DNA of 64,000 nucleotides, taken from contig JANATG010000013.1 of NCBI GenBank assembly GCA_029449235.1, positions 992,001-1,056,000 of the forward strand, in the 5' to 3' direction. A program made the position numbers and the translations under genes. Positions 25,951 through 37,199 of this stretch are shown here, in pieces (within the stretch, counting starts at the first letter, position 1; each line of letters starts with the position of its first letter). The notes below the pieces were generated by a model, which saw only the letters and a list, made by a program, of their open reading frames with translations, was not told the origin of the DNA and did not search any database. Source of the stretch: Linnemannia schmuckeri. Its lineage: Eukaryota; Mortierellomycota; Mortierellomycetes; Mortierellales; Mortierellaceae.

Positions 25951-27879
25951 ATGCAGACTTTTGCTTCTACTATCTCCAAGGTCTTTTACGGAACCCTTAT
26001 CCACTCGGTCTCTATCAAGGAGATTGAGTACATCCTCCAGGGTCTCCTCTTCATCGATAACCAGGGCAAGATCGCTAAAATCGTCAAGAATGTCTCCCAG
26101 GACCAGCTGGATGCTGCCCTCGAGGGTGTTGGCAGTGACAAGGTAAACCAACAATTTTTTAATTGCACACCCTTGAACTCTGTCTCACTGTTTTGTCCCT
26201 GCAGCAGCAACAGCAGCAGCAACAATCCTCTCCACCCTTTTGTCTTGCTTTTACTGTTCATTGTACAAGTGCCCTTGTATCTTCATTCCATGCAGTAATT
26301 GATCTCCCTTTCCCTTCACTTCCTTCGCCCGCAGTCCTTCCTCACCAATAATGTGTGAAGGTGGCCCCAGGAAGAAAAAAAAAAATGAACACAGACACAG
26401 ACATAAACACACAAACAAACAACAAGAAAGAGAGTGGAACACCACCTGTGAGCATGAACCCTATTTCACCCGCCAACTGGATACTTTCTTCCGACCTCCC
26501 TCTCCATTTGACAACCTGATCAGTTTTGATATTGTCATTATTATTAACATGTTTGTGTTCCTGAAATATCTATCGTTTTGCCACCAACCTTTACTCCCAT
26601 TTAGCTTGTCCGTTTGACCAGTGATCAGTTCGTCATCCCCGGATTCGTCGACACCCACATCGTAAGCCTCTTCTCTTCTTCATTTCCGCATTGACATTGG
26701 CACTGTCCCCACATGTTCGATCTTATGTGTCTAATACAACTCTGCTTTTCTTCAACCTTCTAATAATAGCATGCTCCTCAGTACGCTTTCTGCGGAAATG
26801 GACATGATCTGCCCTTGCTCGAGTGGCTCGACACCTACACCTTCCCTGCCGAGTCCCGCTTCGCCGACAAGGATTACGCCCGCCGCCTCTACACCAAATC
26901 CGTTGCCCGCTCGCTCCGCAACGGTACCACCGCTGCCTGCTGGTACGCCACCATCCATCTCGAGGCCTGCAAGGAGCTCGTTCAGGTCATCCAGGAGCAA
27001 GGTCAGCGTGCTTACGTCGGCAAAGTCAACATGAACCAGAACTCGCCCGATTTCTTGGTCGAGACCACCGAGTCCTCTGTTCGTGACACTCGCGCCTTTA
27101 TCGAGTACGTCAAGGATGTCAATGCCAAGATTGACCACAAGCCCCTTGTCACTCCCATCATCACCCCCCGCTTCGCCATCTCCTGCACCTCTGACCTCTT
27201 GACCGAGTTGGGCAAGTTGGCCGAAGAGTACCAGTTGCCTATTCAGTCGCATCTCTGTGAGAACATGAACGAGATTGGATTCACCATGTCGCTCTTCCCC
27301 GAGTCCGTCAACTACACTGCCGTCTATGCCGACCACGGTCTCTTGAACGACCGCACCGTCATGGCTCACTGTGTCCACATGAAGGACGAGGAGCTCGACT
27401 TGGTCAAGGAGAAGGAGGCTGGTATCTCCCACTGCGCCAACTCCAACTTCAACCTCAAGTCTGGCATCGCCAACGTCCGCAAGATGCTTAACAAGGAGAT
27501 CAAGGTCGGTCTCGGTACCGATGTTGCCGGTGGTTACACCCCTTCGATTCTCGAGGCCCTCCGCGCCTCCCGCACTGCCTCGGTCGCCCTCGACATGGAG
27601 TCCTCCTTGGTTGTCGCTGAGCTCTTCTACCTCGCTACCGTCGGTGGTGCCCGCGTCATGGGCTTGGAGGACACTATCGGAAACTTTGAGGTCGGCAAGG
27701 AGTTTGATGCTATCTTGGTCAACGCCTCGTCCGACAACTCCCCCGTCGATATCCATGATCACGACACCGTCGAGACTTCCTTCGAGAAGTACCTCTTTGT
27801 CGGCGACGATCGCAACCACGAGAAGATCTTTGTCCAGGGCAAGGAGGTCCGCATCCCCGGCGCCGCCGCTCGCAAGTAA
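25951..27879 (+). CDS. Guanine deaminase, 452 aa, three exons
   Basis: Zinc hydrolase converting guanine to xanthine in purine catabolism and salvage. Exons 25951-26142, 26605-26661 and 26770-27879 (1359 nt). Amidohydrolase signatures are intact: PGFVDTHIHAPQYAF with the metal histidines His82 and His84, SHLCEN with His244, AHCVH with His283, and GLGTDVAGG with Asp334. The length matches animal and fungal guanine deaminases (about 450-490). The metal-binding HxH is split by the third exon boundary. Exon 3 is markedly C-ending in its codon choice (Ala GCC, Val GTC, Asp GAC), consistent with high expression. Start chosen by the TATA box and leader. Confidence 0.97.
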
Positions 27880-28323
27880 TTGATTCTTCCTCTTCTAGTG
27901 TTCTCCTCTTTATGAAGGAGTCACTTTCTTTTTTTGGTTGAGAAGTGCTCTGGAGGTGTTATTGATTTTTTTTTATGACGGAAGGTTGGGAAACGCACAA
28001 AACACACCTTCCTTCCTGTCTTTTTACATAGTTTTATGAAAATATGTGCTGCAGTTTTTTTTAGTTGTTTCTTTTCTTTTTCTTTTACTTCTTTTTACTT
28101 CTTTTTGTTCATCTGGACAAAACATACCCGCTCTGAATGGGCAACAAAGAATTAAGAGAAGAAGGAAAGAGGAGAGTGATGCTGAGAGAAACCAAGACGA
28201 AAGTGTTTAGAAAAACCCACCCTGTACTAATTTTTGTAATATATAAATTTTAAAATTGGAAAAAAAAACCCCCCCTCTTCGTCTCATTGATTTGATATGC
28301 TAGTTTTTATTCAAAGTTGTCTC

Positions 28324-30238
28324 TTAAAAGACATCATCATAATGCTCAATCATGACCTTAACAACAGTGCCCAGAGTTAAGGCACCGTCAACAGGCGCAT
28401 CCTTATCGCGGTGACCAACGGTCGAAAGTGCAATCTCCTGCATCACATCCTCGTGCCGCACCATATTGGGCGACATGACCACAGCCAGGTTATGCGGCGT
28501 CATCAGGTTTGACTCGTGTCTATCCGCCACCAGCTTCAACAACCTAAACACTTCCATCATCAGAATCAGGTTGTTGTGTTTCACTTTTGTCACGACCTCG
28601 GACCGAATGAATTCTACCACCGTCTTTTGATCCTCCCCACGTTTCTGCTGCTGTAAGAGGCTGTAGAGATCAACAGGGAAGATGGGTTCGGGAAGCTCGC
28701 GCAAGAAGAGTTTCAGCAATACTGCAGAGATATGGATGTCGTATTCGGTCAGGTTGACGGGGTTGCCGCGGTCATATGCGGCACGGACCTGCTTCAGCAT
28801 GGCGGAACTGGGGCTGCGACGGAAGAGGCCCTCGACATACAGTCCATTCTCGATCAGGTTCCTGATACAGTCCTGAATGAATTTAGGAAGACCCTTTTCG
28901 CCGTTGGGTCCCATCAGACGTTCCAAGGGCGCGCCGAAGACTCTGTGTGCGTGATCCTGCTGGTTGTCCGGAAGTGTAATCGTATCCTCGAACTTGAGAT
29001 TATGTCTAATGATATAGAATGTGTTAAGTTTTGAGTCTTGGTATTAGCGTTACATAGCGCTTTGCTTGCCTGATGAATCGATCGTCGCTCTTACTGGTAT
29101 ACTGCGGGGGGAATATTGATCTGGTTGAGAGGCACGACCCTGGCGAGGTGAGAGAGATTGTCGATATAATGAACCTTGGCGCCAAACTTGGGACTAATTA
29201 ATTCACGACGCTCGACGACATTATAGTCAGTTTAAACTTCCGCCTCAATGCATCTCGAATGTGATGTGCAGAACGCAATGTTTCGAAGACATCCTTCGTA
29301 GCATACCTGATGACAGCGTTCATAGTTCCGAGGATAAGCCGTGGCCATGTCGAAGGGTGGACAATATACAACGCCTTGAGATTCTTCTTGTATCTACGTT
29401 TACCCAATCCACGGCAAAAAATAAGACAGGTTAGGGATAAGCGTTCACCACGTAAAAAAAATGAAAAAAATTGACCAGCCCTGCGGAGGCTATGCGCCAA
29501 TTGCAATTGATTGCGCCCTTTGATGAAAAAACTTGCCTGCGATTGAGACTGCGATAGGCCTTGAAGAGCCAACCCCATCCTGGACGGTACACTGCTCCTC
29601 CAGAAAACATGACGACGGTATAATCGTTCTCGACGAATTGCTCCAGCTGGGCTAACACGACTCTATTTGGGAGATAGCCACCCGGAAAAAAAAAAAAAAA
29701 AAAAAAAAGATGTTAGTCGATATACTCTACAGATTCCCTCCTCATGTCAACCAACCAACCCCTGGCTCTCGTCTTAAAAAAATTGATCGAATATCTAAAT
29801 TTGAACAAAGAAACGCCGCAAATGTAAAAAAATAAGGACAAAACTTGCCTGAGAATGGTGTCGTAGTCGACTTTGGATGGGTCGGGGAGATTGCAGGCAC
29901 AGAGGATGACCATGGGTCGACTCTCGTAGTCCACACCTATTTACATATATATGTTCCAATTGAATACAAAAGATGCTTCCATGTCAGTGGTCCGAGCTTT
30001 ATTCTTTTCCTGTCCTTGTCGATGATAGCGGTAATAATGACCGATATTGTGTGCTGCGAGAGAGAACGAGCAAGAAGAGATATTTGCGTTGTGCTGTCAC
30101 AAGCTCAAAGTGAAGGCTGTCCTTTATTGCCTTTCTTTTGCTTCTTCCTGGTGGTCCGTGTATGTGTGTGCGGCTGAGAGCGTCCTGTGAAGAGTGCAAC
30201 TTGCCTGCGCGGTAAATGATGTTGTCACTTGATGCCAT
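28324..30238 (-). CDS. Sec14/CRAL-TRIO plus RhoGAP protein (ARHGAP1-like), 371 aa
   Basis: Stimulates GTP hydrolysis by Rho-family GTPases, with the Sec14-like half probably giving lipid or membrane contact. Exons 30238-30205, 29936-29849, 29662-29537, 29393-29307, 29193-29095 and 29005-28324 (1116 nt). The N-terminal half has GVDYESRPMVILCACNLPD, NDYTVVMF, YKKNLKALYIVHPSTWPR and FGAKVHYIDNLSHL, in the order seen in human ARHGAP1. The RhoGAP domain covers about 168-371, with the arginine finger at Arg207 in VEGLFRRS, then LKLFLRELPEPI, and NLAVVMSPN. Introns 1-3 all begin GCAAGT instead of GT; introns 4 and 5 are GT-AG. The protein is shorter than human ARHGAP1 (439 aa) at the N-terminus. The gene is divergent from the CENP-Q-like gene, about 500 bp away. 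Confidence 0.92.
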
Positions 30239-30735
30239 TGAGCGTTGTTGTTGCTGCTGTTTGTTGATGTGAAAAAGGTGATGATGAAATGAAAAGTAAA
30301 GACAAAAAAAAAGAGAGAGGGTAGTGCAAGGCGAATTGATAGAAGGTAAGGGTGTGAAACGGACAGAGGGAAAGAGGGGATAAGATTCGAGTGGTGGCTT
30401 GCATTACACCTTTGCCATTAGACTCTAATTCTCCGCCTGACAACCACAGTGTGCCACCGACAGACAGACAGACAGACAGACACACTCTTTTTCTCGATCC
30501 TTATTTTTCCTTCAACCTTCACCCTCTCTCTCTGTCGGTCTCAATCGCCCCTTGGTCAGCCAGCACGCACGTCAGTCATTCGGGTTCACCTTAGCACACA
30601 CGTACACACTCACACACACACTACGCAGGACACGGGAGAAACAGCAACTGAAAAACAATCAAGCGGAGCACACACAAACTCGGGACCCATCAGGAACAAA
30701 GGGGGAAACACAGCGGCACACCACAAGACAACACG
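30239..30735. promoter_or_regulatory. Shared divergent promoter region, RhoGAP and CENP-Q-like genes
   Basis: Only about 500 bp separate the two start codons. It contains CAGA/GACA microsatellite units near 30461-30482 and CA-rich and CT-rich leader sequence on the right. No clear TATA box, which would fit housekeeping promoters. Confidence 0.45.
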
Positions 30736-32778
30736 ATGGTATGCATCACAACGTTCCTCTTACCCTCATGGCACTCGGACCGAAAAAAGATCACGTCCTC
30801 GTCATGATGATACCGCCGGAAAGCGCCACCACTCTGACGCAATCTGCCCTATGTTTTTGTTTTGTTTCTTACTTTGTGTTGGCGAATAGGCAAAACACTC
30901 CAAAAGGGCTGTCTCGTTCGCAAAGGGCGGCAAGACCACCAGCGCAGGCGGCAGCAGCAAAAAAGTTATCAGGACGGCACCAACCAAATCATCATCAAGT
31001 ACCAAAAAGTCATCAAAAACTTCCAGGGCCAACGATAGCGGCAGTGACTCGACCTCCCGGAAACGAACTTCTTCGAACTCTTTAAAGCAGAGGCTAGAAC
31101 CTTCCAAGAGTAGCAGCAGTAGCAGCACCAGCAAATCGCGGATACACGCTTTGGAATCGTCATCATCAGCATCAAAAGCGACAGCAACAGAATCGTCGTC
31201 GTCTTCTAGAGCGCAGAGGAAAGAGAACCGTCGTCGCGTATTGTCAGACGAGGAGAACAACCAGGACGAAAGCGAAGAAGAGTCAGACTCGGACGATGAG
31301 GACCCGGACCGACAATTGGGATTGAGACCTACCCTGCGCGTTGTTTCCAGGGCCACTGTCAGAAAAACATGGAAGCCTGTCACTACTAGGACTCGGACAC
31401 ATATCCAAAACCTCGTCGCAGGACTCTTCCCGTAAGTTACAAAATCGTTGATGTTTTGAGTACATTGACTTTGTTCGAATTGTAGGACATTGCTAGAGAT
31501 GAAGGGACCGAACGTGGATAATAACCTATTTTACTTTTACTTTCTATAATATAGTGCTGCGATTACACAGGCGCGAGGAGAGAAACGGAAGATTGAGATG
31601 CAGGCAGGATTGAACCGCCTTATGCAAAAGTACGTATTGCAAACACGAGACACACGGAAGGGCGAATGAACGTAGATTGGATTCACCATGGATACTCTCA
31701 CCGACAACTCACCAACAAACAACTCAATTATTTTGTTGTAGGTTAAATGATACTCTGAGTGAACTAAAAGTGCCACAGTCCCAGGCAAAACCCAACTATG
31801 CGCAATTGTCAGTGCGCAATGTAAGTTAACAGATGAAAGAGTACTACGTGAAATCGCGGAAAATTACCTTGGATGCGTTACTAACTTTTTATCTTTTCAT
31901 TTTGCTGGAAATAGAGAGAGTTGGAGGCTACGCTTGTGCCTGACTTGGAGCACATTCGTGACCTGGAACTTCGTCTTGAGCAAGAGCAGATGTAACGAAC
32001 GCACTGTGCCTCTCGTTCTTTTAATGTTGTCATCGTGCAATCTCTTCATGTGTTTGCCTCTTAACGTGTTTAACTGACAATCATGTCGTGTTTATTTTGC
32101 TTTTCGCCTGTCTTATTAGTCTGGCAAAACAGGATGAAGAAGCCTTGCAAGAATTCAAGGCAAAGAAACTTGCACTGAATAAAAGGACAGAGTACTTGCA
32201 GAAGACAAATTTGCACCCCCACCTTCAAGGCGAGGATCTGTCAGAGACTATGGAGTCTCTTTGCCACACCAAAGGCGACTATAGCCATCTCTCTGTGGCC
32301 GACCAACGGTTGATGAATATGATGCCCTTATCGCGTCATGAGGACTTTGCAGGAGCAGAAGTGCGCGAGTCGTTTTACAACGTAAGAGATACCTGCCTTT
32401 CAGCCGTGCGCTATTTCATCTCTGGTTTCGACTTCCATTGTATTATGCGCATTCATTCTCTCTGAGTCGCAACGCACACATACCATGTACTTTTCATTGT
32501 AACCAACCTAACACACTTTCTCTCCCTCCCTATTTTGACATTTTGCAACATAGCCTGATCAAGATGTGAGCATCAACAAAGTGTCGAAGCGTTTGGGAAG
32601 TCGGCTGAGCGCCATTGAGCGACACAGTGAGGGTCTGGATCCGTTGATGCAATTGGTCGCTGCAGCCAGGGATAAGGTCACGGAGTTGTCTCGTACCATT
32701 CCTCCCACCACCGCCTCCTCCTCCACCAACACATCCTCCCGGCCTACGCTCGCCTCACGTTCTCGTTCCTATATTTAA
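30736..32778 (+). CDS. CENP-Q (Okp1/Fta7)-like kinetochore protein, 420 aa, seven exons
   Basis: Probable inner-kinetochore (CCAN) subunit. Exons 30736-30738, 30890-31431, 31555-31629, 31742-31820, 31915-31991, 32120-32381 and 32554-32778 (1263 nt). The first coding exon is just the ATG, followed directly by donor GTATGC. The N-terminal third is basic, Ser/Lys-rich and disordered, with an acidic patch (DEESDSDDED-like) near 145-165. A TWKPVTT motif then opens a helical, coiled-coil region of about 180-300 (SELKVP, DLELRLEQEQ), the arrangement of the CENP-Q family. A second conserved helical part (KVSKRLGSRLSAIERH) precedes a Ser/Thr tail. The family call rests on my memory of the CENP-Q pattern and is moderate; the gene structure is strong. 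Confidence 0.72.
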
Positions 32779-33182
32779 AAAACAACATATCTCTTTATTT
32801 CTTTGTCTTCATTCTTTGTACATGTACCTTTTGCGCTACCAATATACCCTCAGCTCATCATTCCCGTGTATGATGAACACCCTTCCCGAGTCTTTTTTCC
32901 CCCCTTCATTTCTTTTTTGACGTTTTCGAGCACAAGTAATAAAGTGGACTGCATGTTTGCATTTTCATTGGTTGATGGTACATGGTTAAGGGTTTTATAC
33001 ATCTGCTAATGACTACATAGGAAAGGGTGTGTTGTGGGTAGGAGGGAGGTGGTGGTTATGAATGGTATCTGAATTTTTTTGTGCTTGTGGATGGATGAGT
33101 GAGTGGAATGCTACTTTAAAATGTTGTGGTTATCATTACTATTATTAAGGAGGAAGAAAAGAAGGGGCCTGAATTCTTGTAT
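32779..33182. other. Convergent 3' region
   Basis: The CENP-Q-like and seven-helix genes end towards each other here. AT-rich 3' sequence with no gene. Confidence 0.5.
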
Positions 33183-34796
33183 TTAGTTCTGACGGAGGCG
33201 AGCGTGGGACCGCTCGGGAGGAGTCACCACACCACTTGCACCGGTAGCACTGACAGCAGCAGAACCAGCGAGGTTCAAGGACCGTGATCCACCGATCGAA
33301 GAAGGTGATTGATGGCCTCTCAAAAAGCTGGACGACGACGGGGACGAAGGCGATGCAACAGGCGTAGCACCACCAAACTGCAGCTGTTGGTGCTGGTTGT
33401 TGGAGTTTGATGGTTGGCTACGAAGCCAGTCTTGGCTCGTGTGGTGGGAGATTGGGACCGAGGTGGTGGTAGTGGAGGCAGTAGTAGAGCCGTAGGGGAT
33501 GTAGTCTTGAAAATCGTCGACGACTTGTTGGTTGTATTGGAGTTGTTGCTGGAGTTGCAGTTGTTGTTGTTGGTATTGAAGCTGGAGAGATGGGCGCTGT
33601 TGGGAGTGGCTGAGGACGGTTGGGGATGTAGGACGGTTGTTGGCGGCACTAGCGGAGGTGGGGGCAGCAGCGACGGTAGTGGTAGAGTTGGCGCCGGAGC
33701 CGGCCAGGTCATAGTCGCTGTTGTAACCCGTCTCGGCCGCGTGGGCCGTCAAGGGCGAAGTTGAGTTCTGCGTCAGGGGACGAGGTCTTGAAGAGGAGGA
33801 CGAGTACTGGTTCTGAGCATTCTGTTCAAAACTCTTGCGACTCAAGACAGCGGCAGATCCCATGGTCGTGCTGACAGTCATCTGGGTACCGTGTCCGCCG
33901 TTACCACTGCCAGAGTGGCCACCACTGCCGGCATGGATGGAGGCCATCTCGAGCTTGGAAGGACTAGATGTGGCCTCAGATCCGGTCTTGGGGTCTTGGA
34001 CGGTGTTGAACAAGATTCGGATGTTGAGTCCAAACTCTGTCAAGGTGAAGATCGTCAGAGTCGACGAGAAGAGCTCAATGTAGACATAGGTCGGCAGAGA
34101 CTTGTCGAAGATGCCAATGATTCGGTAGATGGACATGAAAATCAAGAGGATCAAATCGACAGTGAACAAACTAGTCTGGAGTTGACGGTACTGCTTGAGC
34201 TGAATATTCTTCCCTGCCGACATGCCCTTCAGGGTCCGGAACAACTTGACGTAAAAGATACCCTCGCACAGGATATAATACCCGCGGAAAATCGGCGCAC
34301 CAGCATCTCGGAAGGTCCAAGCAACGGCCAACGGCGCACACCGTGTCCCAGCAGCGACCGAGCCGTTGCACAGATAGTTCTGCACAATGTTGATAATAAC
34401 AATCGCAAACAACTCGATAGCTCGAAAGCCGATCAAGAAATAATGCAACCAATCCAGCTTTTTGAAGGCGGGGAACACAGCCGAGCACCGGAGGTAGGCC
34501 AAATACATTGTGATTGGTTTGGTGACGAAATAACAGATGTTGTTGATAACGTTGAGCCAGAGGGCGGCTTCGAAGGAGATCAGGTCAAAGACGGTGGTGA
34601 TGAGGAAGAAGACTGCGAACTCGTTGATGAACTGGGCAATGTTGATAATGGGGAAGAGGTGGTATTTGGAACCCGAACGGCGGAGGAAGATCATACGGGA
34701 GAGGGAGTGGGTGGAGAGGATAATGGATGCGCCAACGAGGAGGGCGCCTACCAGCTCGTTTATGGTCAATTGTGTTGCGATGAGTGAGGCACCCAT
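33183..34796 (-). CDS. Seven-helix membrane protein with disordered tail, 537 aa
   Basis: Single exon. About seven hydrophobic segments (near 11-31, 48-70, 76-101, 116-138, 165-187, 208-228 and 237-256) are followed by a cytosolic-looking tail from about 265 to 537, rich in Ser, Gly, Thr and Gln (polyQ/LQ near 405-425). Polar landmarks between helices include FLRRSGSKYH, YLRCSAVFPAFKKLDW and YRQLQTS. Two Cys in YLCNGSVAAGTRCAP could form an extracellular disulfide. The layout is like a G-protein-coupled receptor, but I recognise no receptor-family motif, so this is a topology call only. No signal peptide. Confidence 0.72.
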   Translation of the reverse strand: MGASLIATQLTINELVGALLVGASIILSTHSLSRMIFLRRSGSKYHLFPIINIAQFINEFAVFFLITTVFDLISFEAALWLNVINNICYFVTKPITMYLAYLRCSAVFPAFKKLDWLHYFLIGFRAIELFAIVIINIVQNYLCNGSVAAGTRCAPLAVAWTFRDAGAPIFRGYYILCEGIFYVKLFRTLKGMSAGKNIQLKQYRQLQTSLFTVDLILLIFMSIYRIIGIFDKSLPTYVYIELFSSTLTIFTLTEFGLNIRILFNTVQDPKTGSEATSSPSKLEMASIHAGSGGHSGSGNGGHGTQMTVSTTMGSAAVLSRKSFEQNAQNQYSSSSSRPRPLTQNSTSPLTAHAAETGYNSDYDLAGSGANSTTTVAAAPTSASAANNRPTSPTVLSHSQQRPSLQLQYQQQQLQLQQQLQYNQQVVDDFQDYIPYGSTTASTTTTSVPISHHTSQDWLRSQPSNSNNQHQQLQFGGATPVASPSSPSSSSFLRGHQSPSSIGGSRSLNLAGSAAVSATGASGVVTPPERSHARLRQN

Positions 34797-35203
34797 TTTG
34801 TTAGAGTTGGTGGGCTTGAGGTTGCTGAGTTGTTGAGTGTTGTTGAATGTTGCCGAGTGTTGTTGAGGGTTGTTGAGGGTTGGCGAAGGAAGGCGAAGGG
34901 GAAGAGAAGGAAGAAGTAAATTAGAAAGATAAGAAGAAGGAGAGGGGAATAGATTGTCGTCGTGAGAAAAGGAGAGAGAGATGCGTTATCGAAGAGATGA
35001 AATGTGAAAAGGGATAGAGAAAAGGGAGGGAGATGGTGTCTTTAAATGAGAAAAATAGGGAAGGAAAGTGATGGAAGTGTTTGACAAAGTTGTTGGGAAG
35101 GGAAGGGGGTATAAAATGTTAGCAAAGGAATAATGACCGATGAGCAAAGGAAGTTGCTGGGAAGGTTGTAAGAAAAACGAGAATGAAAGAGAAAAGGACA
35201 GAG

Positions 35204-35473
35204 TCAAGCAAGAAAAGGGGAATACGGACCACGACGTCGACACTCAGGCGCATGGCGACCTTTTATACCATTGGACTCTTTCATTCTCGGCAGAGTAACA
35301 ACAGAGAACATCCATCGGTCGAATTCATCTGATAATAACATTTCGCCATTCAACTTCAAACAACCATTACAATTGAATTGGCATTTGTATACTCTGGTGC
35401 CATCCATCTCTAATTTTTCTCTCAGCCCCCCTGCGTGTTTCTTATTCAAATGCGGACATATCAGGGTACACAC
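35204..35473 (-). other. Cys/His-containing ORF fragment, possible transposase zinc-finger relic
   Basis: An open frame without a clear ATG start or splice context. It carries the motif YKCQFNCNGCLKL, then after about 40 residues GRHAPECRRRG. The C...C...H...C spacing recalls FLYWCH or WRKY/GCM-type zinc fingers often found in MULE-type transposases. Frame composition is more protein-like than its surroundings. No terminal repeats or catalytic part are visible nearby, so it may be a relic or chance. Confidence 0.25.
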
Positions 35474-36573
35474 AAAAACGATTAAGGCGCATTGGATTGG
35501 GTAAGGAAGGTGTGTTCTTTGTTTACTTCTTCAGAGCAACACAACATTTTCAGTGCACGCACTCTTCTACTTTGGTCTCAGAAGGCAAAATAAGGAAGTT
35601 AGGTGGGCGGCATGGTGTCATTTGGACCTTTGATGGAGAGTTTCAATGTTTTTTCGATCTGCAGTAACCTAAAAAGAGACCCGAAATTTTTCAACTGGCG
35701 ACGGGTCAAGCGAATTGATTTAGGAGTAGAGTAAAAGTAAAGGAGACGGCCGTGGTGCGCGCTCTCTTTATCATAGTAGTGCGTTTTTTCTATTCAAAAG
35801 TCAATGAGAGCAGGCAAAATGAAGAGAAATGGCGACACAGGGACCATCAACAACCAAACTGCGTACTCTCTTCTTTTTGTTTCTTTGCTCGATCATTATC
35901 AAACGCCGAGGCGAGCCGTAAATAAAACCATCCCGTTTTCGAAGGCATGAATGGCTCACAGTGAAGGGAAAGGGAGGACGCTAGAAGAACAACGAGAAAA
36001 AGGTACATTGCTTACCCTCTTGTTCTCTTTTCGCTCAAGAAAAAATACATGTACATGTCGTTAATCAAGTCTAAAAAGGAAAGGTGAAGGGATGAGGAAG
36101 AGTAACGGCATCGATGTGAACAATGGTTGTGTGGGCTGCGGCTGCATAAAGAAAAAAAACTGTGCAATTATTCAAGATGGAGGACAAGGCGTGTGTGTTG
36201 ACAGATTGAACAGCATGACAGGACACGATATACAGGCGGGAGACTAATCAAACACGACAAAAAAAAAAAAAAAAAAAAAAGAGTCGACGTTATGCAATGC
36301 AACCCCCTTTTGGTGTGTCTGTTGTAGTCCGTTGCTGTTGCTGCTCTCTCCACCCCTCATGCCCATTTTCTCTTTTCTCTCAAGAAAAAGAGGGAAGGCA
36401 CCGCACATTTGTTATCAAAACGCGCGCGACTTCCTGTTTACCATTCCCTTCCACTCTCTCTCTCCAATGCATTCTAAACGTCTTCATTTTGCACCCGCTC
36501 GCCCTTTCATGCAAAAAATATGAATCAACAAAAACGCGGTCTAAGAAAGCAAAATTGAATTACCCTTTCCTTT

Positions 36574-36574
<1 letters not shown>

Positions 36575-36631
<57 letters not shown>
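36575..36631. repeat. Poly-T tract, 57 nt
   Basis: Uninterrupted run of T, the longest homopolymer in the window. No coding remnant upstream suggests a retroposed polyA tail. Confidence 0.9.
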
Positions 36632-36632
<1 letters not shown>

Positions 36633-37166
36633 GTTTGTTGCATTATCCGATAGATGAGGATTCCCAGTAGCTTACATGATCGGTGGTACATTGTACATTG
36701 CTTGTCTACTCTGCATTTTTGCTTGGTCGACGCCAGTCTGACCAGTCATTTGTTAGAGAATATCGAAAGGAGAAGAATGTGATAGATCAAAGGGTGGGGC
36801 GTTGAGTGAAGAATTGGCATGTCGCGAAATAACATCTTTCACGCTTTTCATTATTCCGACTCGATCCTTTTTTTTGTCCATAAAGACCAGAAGGGCTAGA
36901 TAAAAGGACACGAAGGAGCATGACCAGACACAAGCACATTCTTCTTTTCATGGAGATGTGGGCAACATCAGTAGGTCAAGCACGCACGCATGCACGCGTT
37001 TGTCCGTCTGTTCGTCGCGCCCGAAATTTTTTTCGATTGCTTCATAAGCTCTCCTTCGCCTTCCAGCTCAATCAATCGTCGAGACCCTTTTTCGAAATTT
37101 TGCAATCAGAACTAAAAGTAGATAGACGGGTAGACAGACAAAGGAAAGAAAAAAAACAAAGAATCC

Positions 37167-37167
<1 letters not shown>

Positions 37168-37197
<30 letters not shown>
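37168..37197. repeat. Poly-A tract, 30 nt
   Basis: Uninterrupted run of A, about 540 bp to the right of the poly-T tract. Confidence 0.9.

Positions 37198-37199
<2 letters not shown>

Noticed and set aside
26752..27819. 355-codon antisense ORF across guanine deaminase
   Set aside because: It mirrors the strong codon bias of the sense gene and has no promoter, splice or family evidence.
33891..34787. 298-codon antisense ORF over the seven-helix gene
   Set aside because: Hydrophilic mirror of membrane helices; no start context or homology visible.
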